Positions 62,629 through 64,000 of a stretch of DNA of 64,000 nt are shown here, piece by piece (position 1 is the first letter of the stretch; every line of letters begins with the position of its first letter). Position numbers and translations under genes: made by a program. The notes under the pieces are model-generated. The model had not been told where the DNA came from and made no database searches. It worked only from the letters and a program-made list of their open reading frames with translations. The DNA comes from Helicobacter macacae MIT 99-5501 (GTDB lineage: Bacteria; Campylobacterota; Campylobacteria; Campylobacterales; Helicobacteraceae), in contig NZ_KI669454.1 in assembly GCF_000507845.1 (NCBI RefSeq), forward strand, positions 1,218,746 through 1,282,745. Direction: 5' to 3'.

Positions 62629-64000
62629 AAACTTTTACTTTTAGTGGAGAAACTCCTGCAGAAGCACTAAAAAAAGCTAGAGACGCGCTAGGCGATGACG
62701 CGATGATAATCCAAACCAAAGAAGTTCGCAAAAAATCGCTAAACCAAGCAGGACTATACGAACTCGTGGTGGGGGTAAGTGATGAAATGGCTTTAGGCAA
62801 TGGTATGGATTCTCTCCAAAATGTGCAAGCCCAAGATACAGAAAACATAGAATCCCTGCCCAAAAACAGCATAAAGCGCAGGCTTAGCGAAATACAAGAG
62901 CGAGAGTTTGCCGAGAAAAAACGACAAAAAAATCTAAGCAAAATGCTAGATGATGATGTAACCATACAGCTTTCAGACGCAGTGCGAGAAATCCGCGAAG
63001 TAATGGGCACACCAAGCCCTGTAAACACAGCCAACAAAAGGCGTGGTAAAAAAAGCGAAAAACTCATCTTGCCCCAAACCTCACAAATCGAGCTACGCGA
63101 GGAAGAGGAGGAAGTGCAAGACACGCAAACATATAGCCAACTAGAAGAGCAAAATCTGGCAAATGTGGAAAGCACAGATGATGAGTATGGATTTGACTTT
63201 GGCGGCGATTATGAAGCAAATGACTTTGGCAAGGCAAATGCCTACGCACAAGCAAGGGCGTATAACACCCTAGAATCTATCCAAAATATCAGCCAAAATC
63301 TAAACAATGAAAAGCAGATTGCACCAAAAAAGATAAGCCCCAAAATCATATCAAAAGACAACAAAGAAGCCCTAAAAAGTGCGCTAAAAAAAATCAAAAA
63401 TGCACGCACGCAAGGCGAGCAGCAAGCTGGACAAGCCCTGCTAGACACCATAGAATCAAAGCAAGCAAACTCTCAAGCAAGCCTAGAATCTGGCGCGTTT
63501 AAAGACATTTATAGCGAGCTAAAATCCCTAAATGACAAAATCAAACTTATCCAAAACACGCTTTGGGAGGAGAAGCGTCCAAGTATGGGCATAGAAGTGC
63601 CAAAAGAGTTTGCCGAAATCTATCGCATAGCCAAAGCAAGCGGTATGAATAAAGACCATATCGAAGAGATTATGCGCTTAAGTTTAGAATTTATGCCACT
63701 GAAGATGCGCTCACAAAGTGCGACTATCAAGCGATATTTCCGCGAAGTGATGAGGAAAATGATATATTGCCGCAAAGAAAGTGGTGTAGGCAAAAAAATA
63801 ATGATGTTTGTAGGACCCACAGGAGTTGGCAAAACCACCACTATCGCAAAGCTAGCGGCTAGATTTTCACAGATTTTGCCACAAAAAAAGAAAGTAGGTA
63901 TCATCACGCTAGATGATTACCGCATAGGTGCTATGGAGCAGCTTGCTTGGTATGCTCGCAAAATGCGGCTAAGTATCGACTCTGTAAGCGAGCCAAGCGA
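62625..64000 (+). CDS. flhF: Flagellar biosynthesis GTPase FlhF (5' part)
   Basis: An SRP-like GTPase that places the flagellum at the pole. It runs open to the window edge (458 complete codons). MKTFTFSGETPAEALKKA is the usual start, after ATGA overlap with folK; AAGGGG lies upstream. The middle is a Glu/Gln/Asn-rich linker. GPTGVGKTTTIAKLA (P-loop, about 397-410) and LDDYRIGAMEQL follow. The C-terminal third is beyond the window. The folK-flhF order is the Helicobacter one. Confidence 0.95.
   Translation, partial: MKTFTFSGETPAEALKKARDALGDDAMIIQTKEVRKKSLNQAGLYELVVGVSDEMALGNGMDSLQNVQAQDTENIESLPKNSIKRRLSEIQEREFAEKKRQKNLSKMLDDDVTIQLSDAVREIREVMGTPSPVNTANKRRGKKSEKLILPQTSQIELREEEEEVQDTQTYSQLEEQNLANVESTDDEYGFDFGGDYEANDFGKANAYAQARAYNTLESIQNISQNLNNEKQIAPKKISPKIISKDNKEALKSALKKIKNARTQGEQQAGQALLDTIESKQANSQASLESGAFKDIYSELKSLNDKIKLIQNTLWEEKRPSMGIEVPKEFAEIYRIAKASGMNKDHIEEIMRLSLEFMPLKMRSQSATIKRYFREVMRKMIYCRKESGVGKKIMMFVGPTGVGKTTTIAKLAARFSQILPQKKKVGIITLDDYRIGAMEQLAWYARKMRLSIDSVSEPS

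Noticed and set aside
1..64000. tRNA, rRNA, CRISPR array, prophage or insertion-sequence genes
   Set aside because: Searched by eye for GGTTCRANTCC-type loops, spaced repeats, integrases and transposases; none was convincing.

Overview
The window looks like a chromosome segment of an enterohepatic-type Helicobacter (Campylobacterota). The reasons are the moderately AT-rich DNA, the oorDABC 2-oxoglutarate:acceptor oxidoreductase operon, futalosine-pathway menaquinone synthesis (mqnE), the metB-cysK transsulfuration pair, the folK-flhF order, outer-membrane proteins ending in phenylalanine, and many simple-sequence repeats (poly-G/C, poly-T, (AG)n) of the kind Helicobacter uses for phase variation. 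No rRNA, tRNA, CRISPR array, transposase or prophage gene was seen.

Layout. 1-2.4 kb: htrA/degQ flanked by 27-bp tandem repeats and REP-like elements. 2.4-10.7 kb: sugar aminotransferase, lone pseudopilin, polytopic glycosyltransferase-like protein, ilvA, bacteriohemerythrin, DedA, an unknown protein and a metallo-beta-lactamase-fold hydrolase. 10.7-16.9 kb: a surface and lipid block with a TonB-dependent receptor carrying two adjacent repeat tracts (out of frame as sequenced), a broken outer-membrane phospholipase A gene whose 5' end holds an (AG)8 tract and a cassette of REP-like repeats, and a lysophospholipase-like hydrolase. 17-21.7 kb: phosphoesterase, cysK/mccA, metB/mccB and a cysteine-type binding lipoprotein. 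22-31 kb: dus, an outer-membrane protein, HIT, ankyrin, mqnE, a DUF1796-like protein with an in-frame (AG)13, flhB, yraN, yebC. 31-38.5 kb: AddB-like nuclease, a second hemerythrin, an outer-membrane protein with an acidic repeat, a pseudouridine synthase and a coiled-coil protein. 38.5-48.8 kb: oorCBAD, mltG, a giant AsmA/YhdP-like protein and a UvrD-type helicase. 49-54.7 kb: metE and metF separated by a type II restriction-modification pair. 55-59.6 kb: an operon of unknown envelope genes behind a promoter with a T15 tract between its -35 and -10, then a BacNav-type channel. 59.8-64 kb: tkt, folK and the 5' part of flhF.

Two results stand out. First, the restriction enzyme resembles HaeII (RGCGCY from family knowledge), and reading the whole window by eye I found no RGCGCY hexamer, although RGCGCR occurs roughly a hundred times. 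This points to long exposure to such a system and independently supports the assignment. Second, the 55.1-58.8 kb gene set is a compact, largely unrecognised membrane and secreted operon whose promoter spacing can vary through a homopolymer, so it is the best candidate here for an undescribed switchable envelope system.
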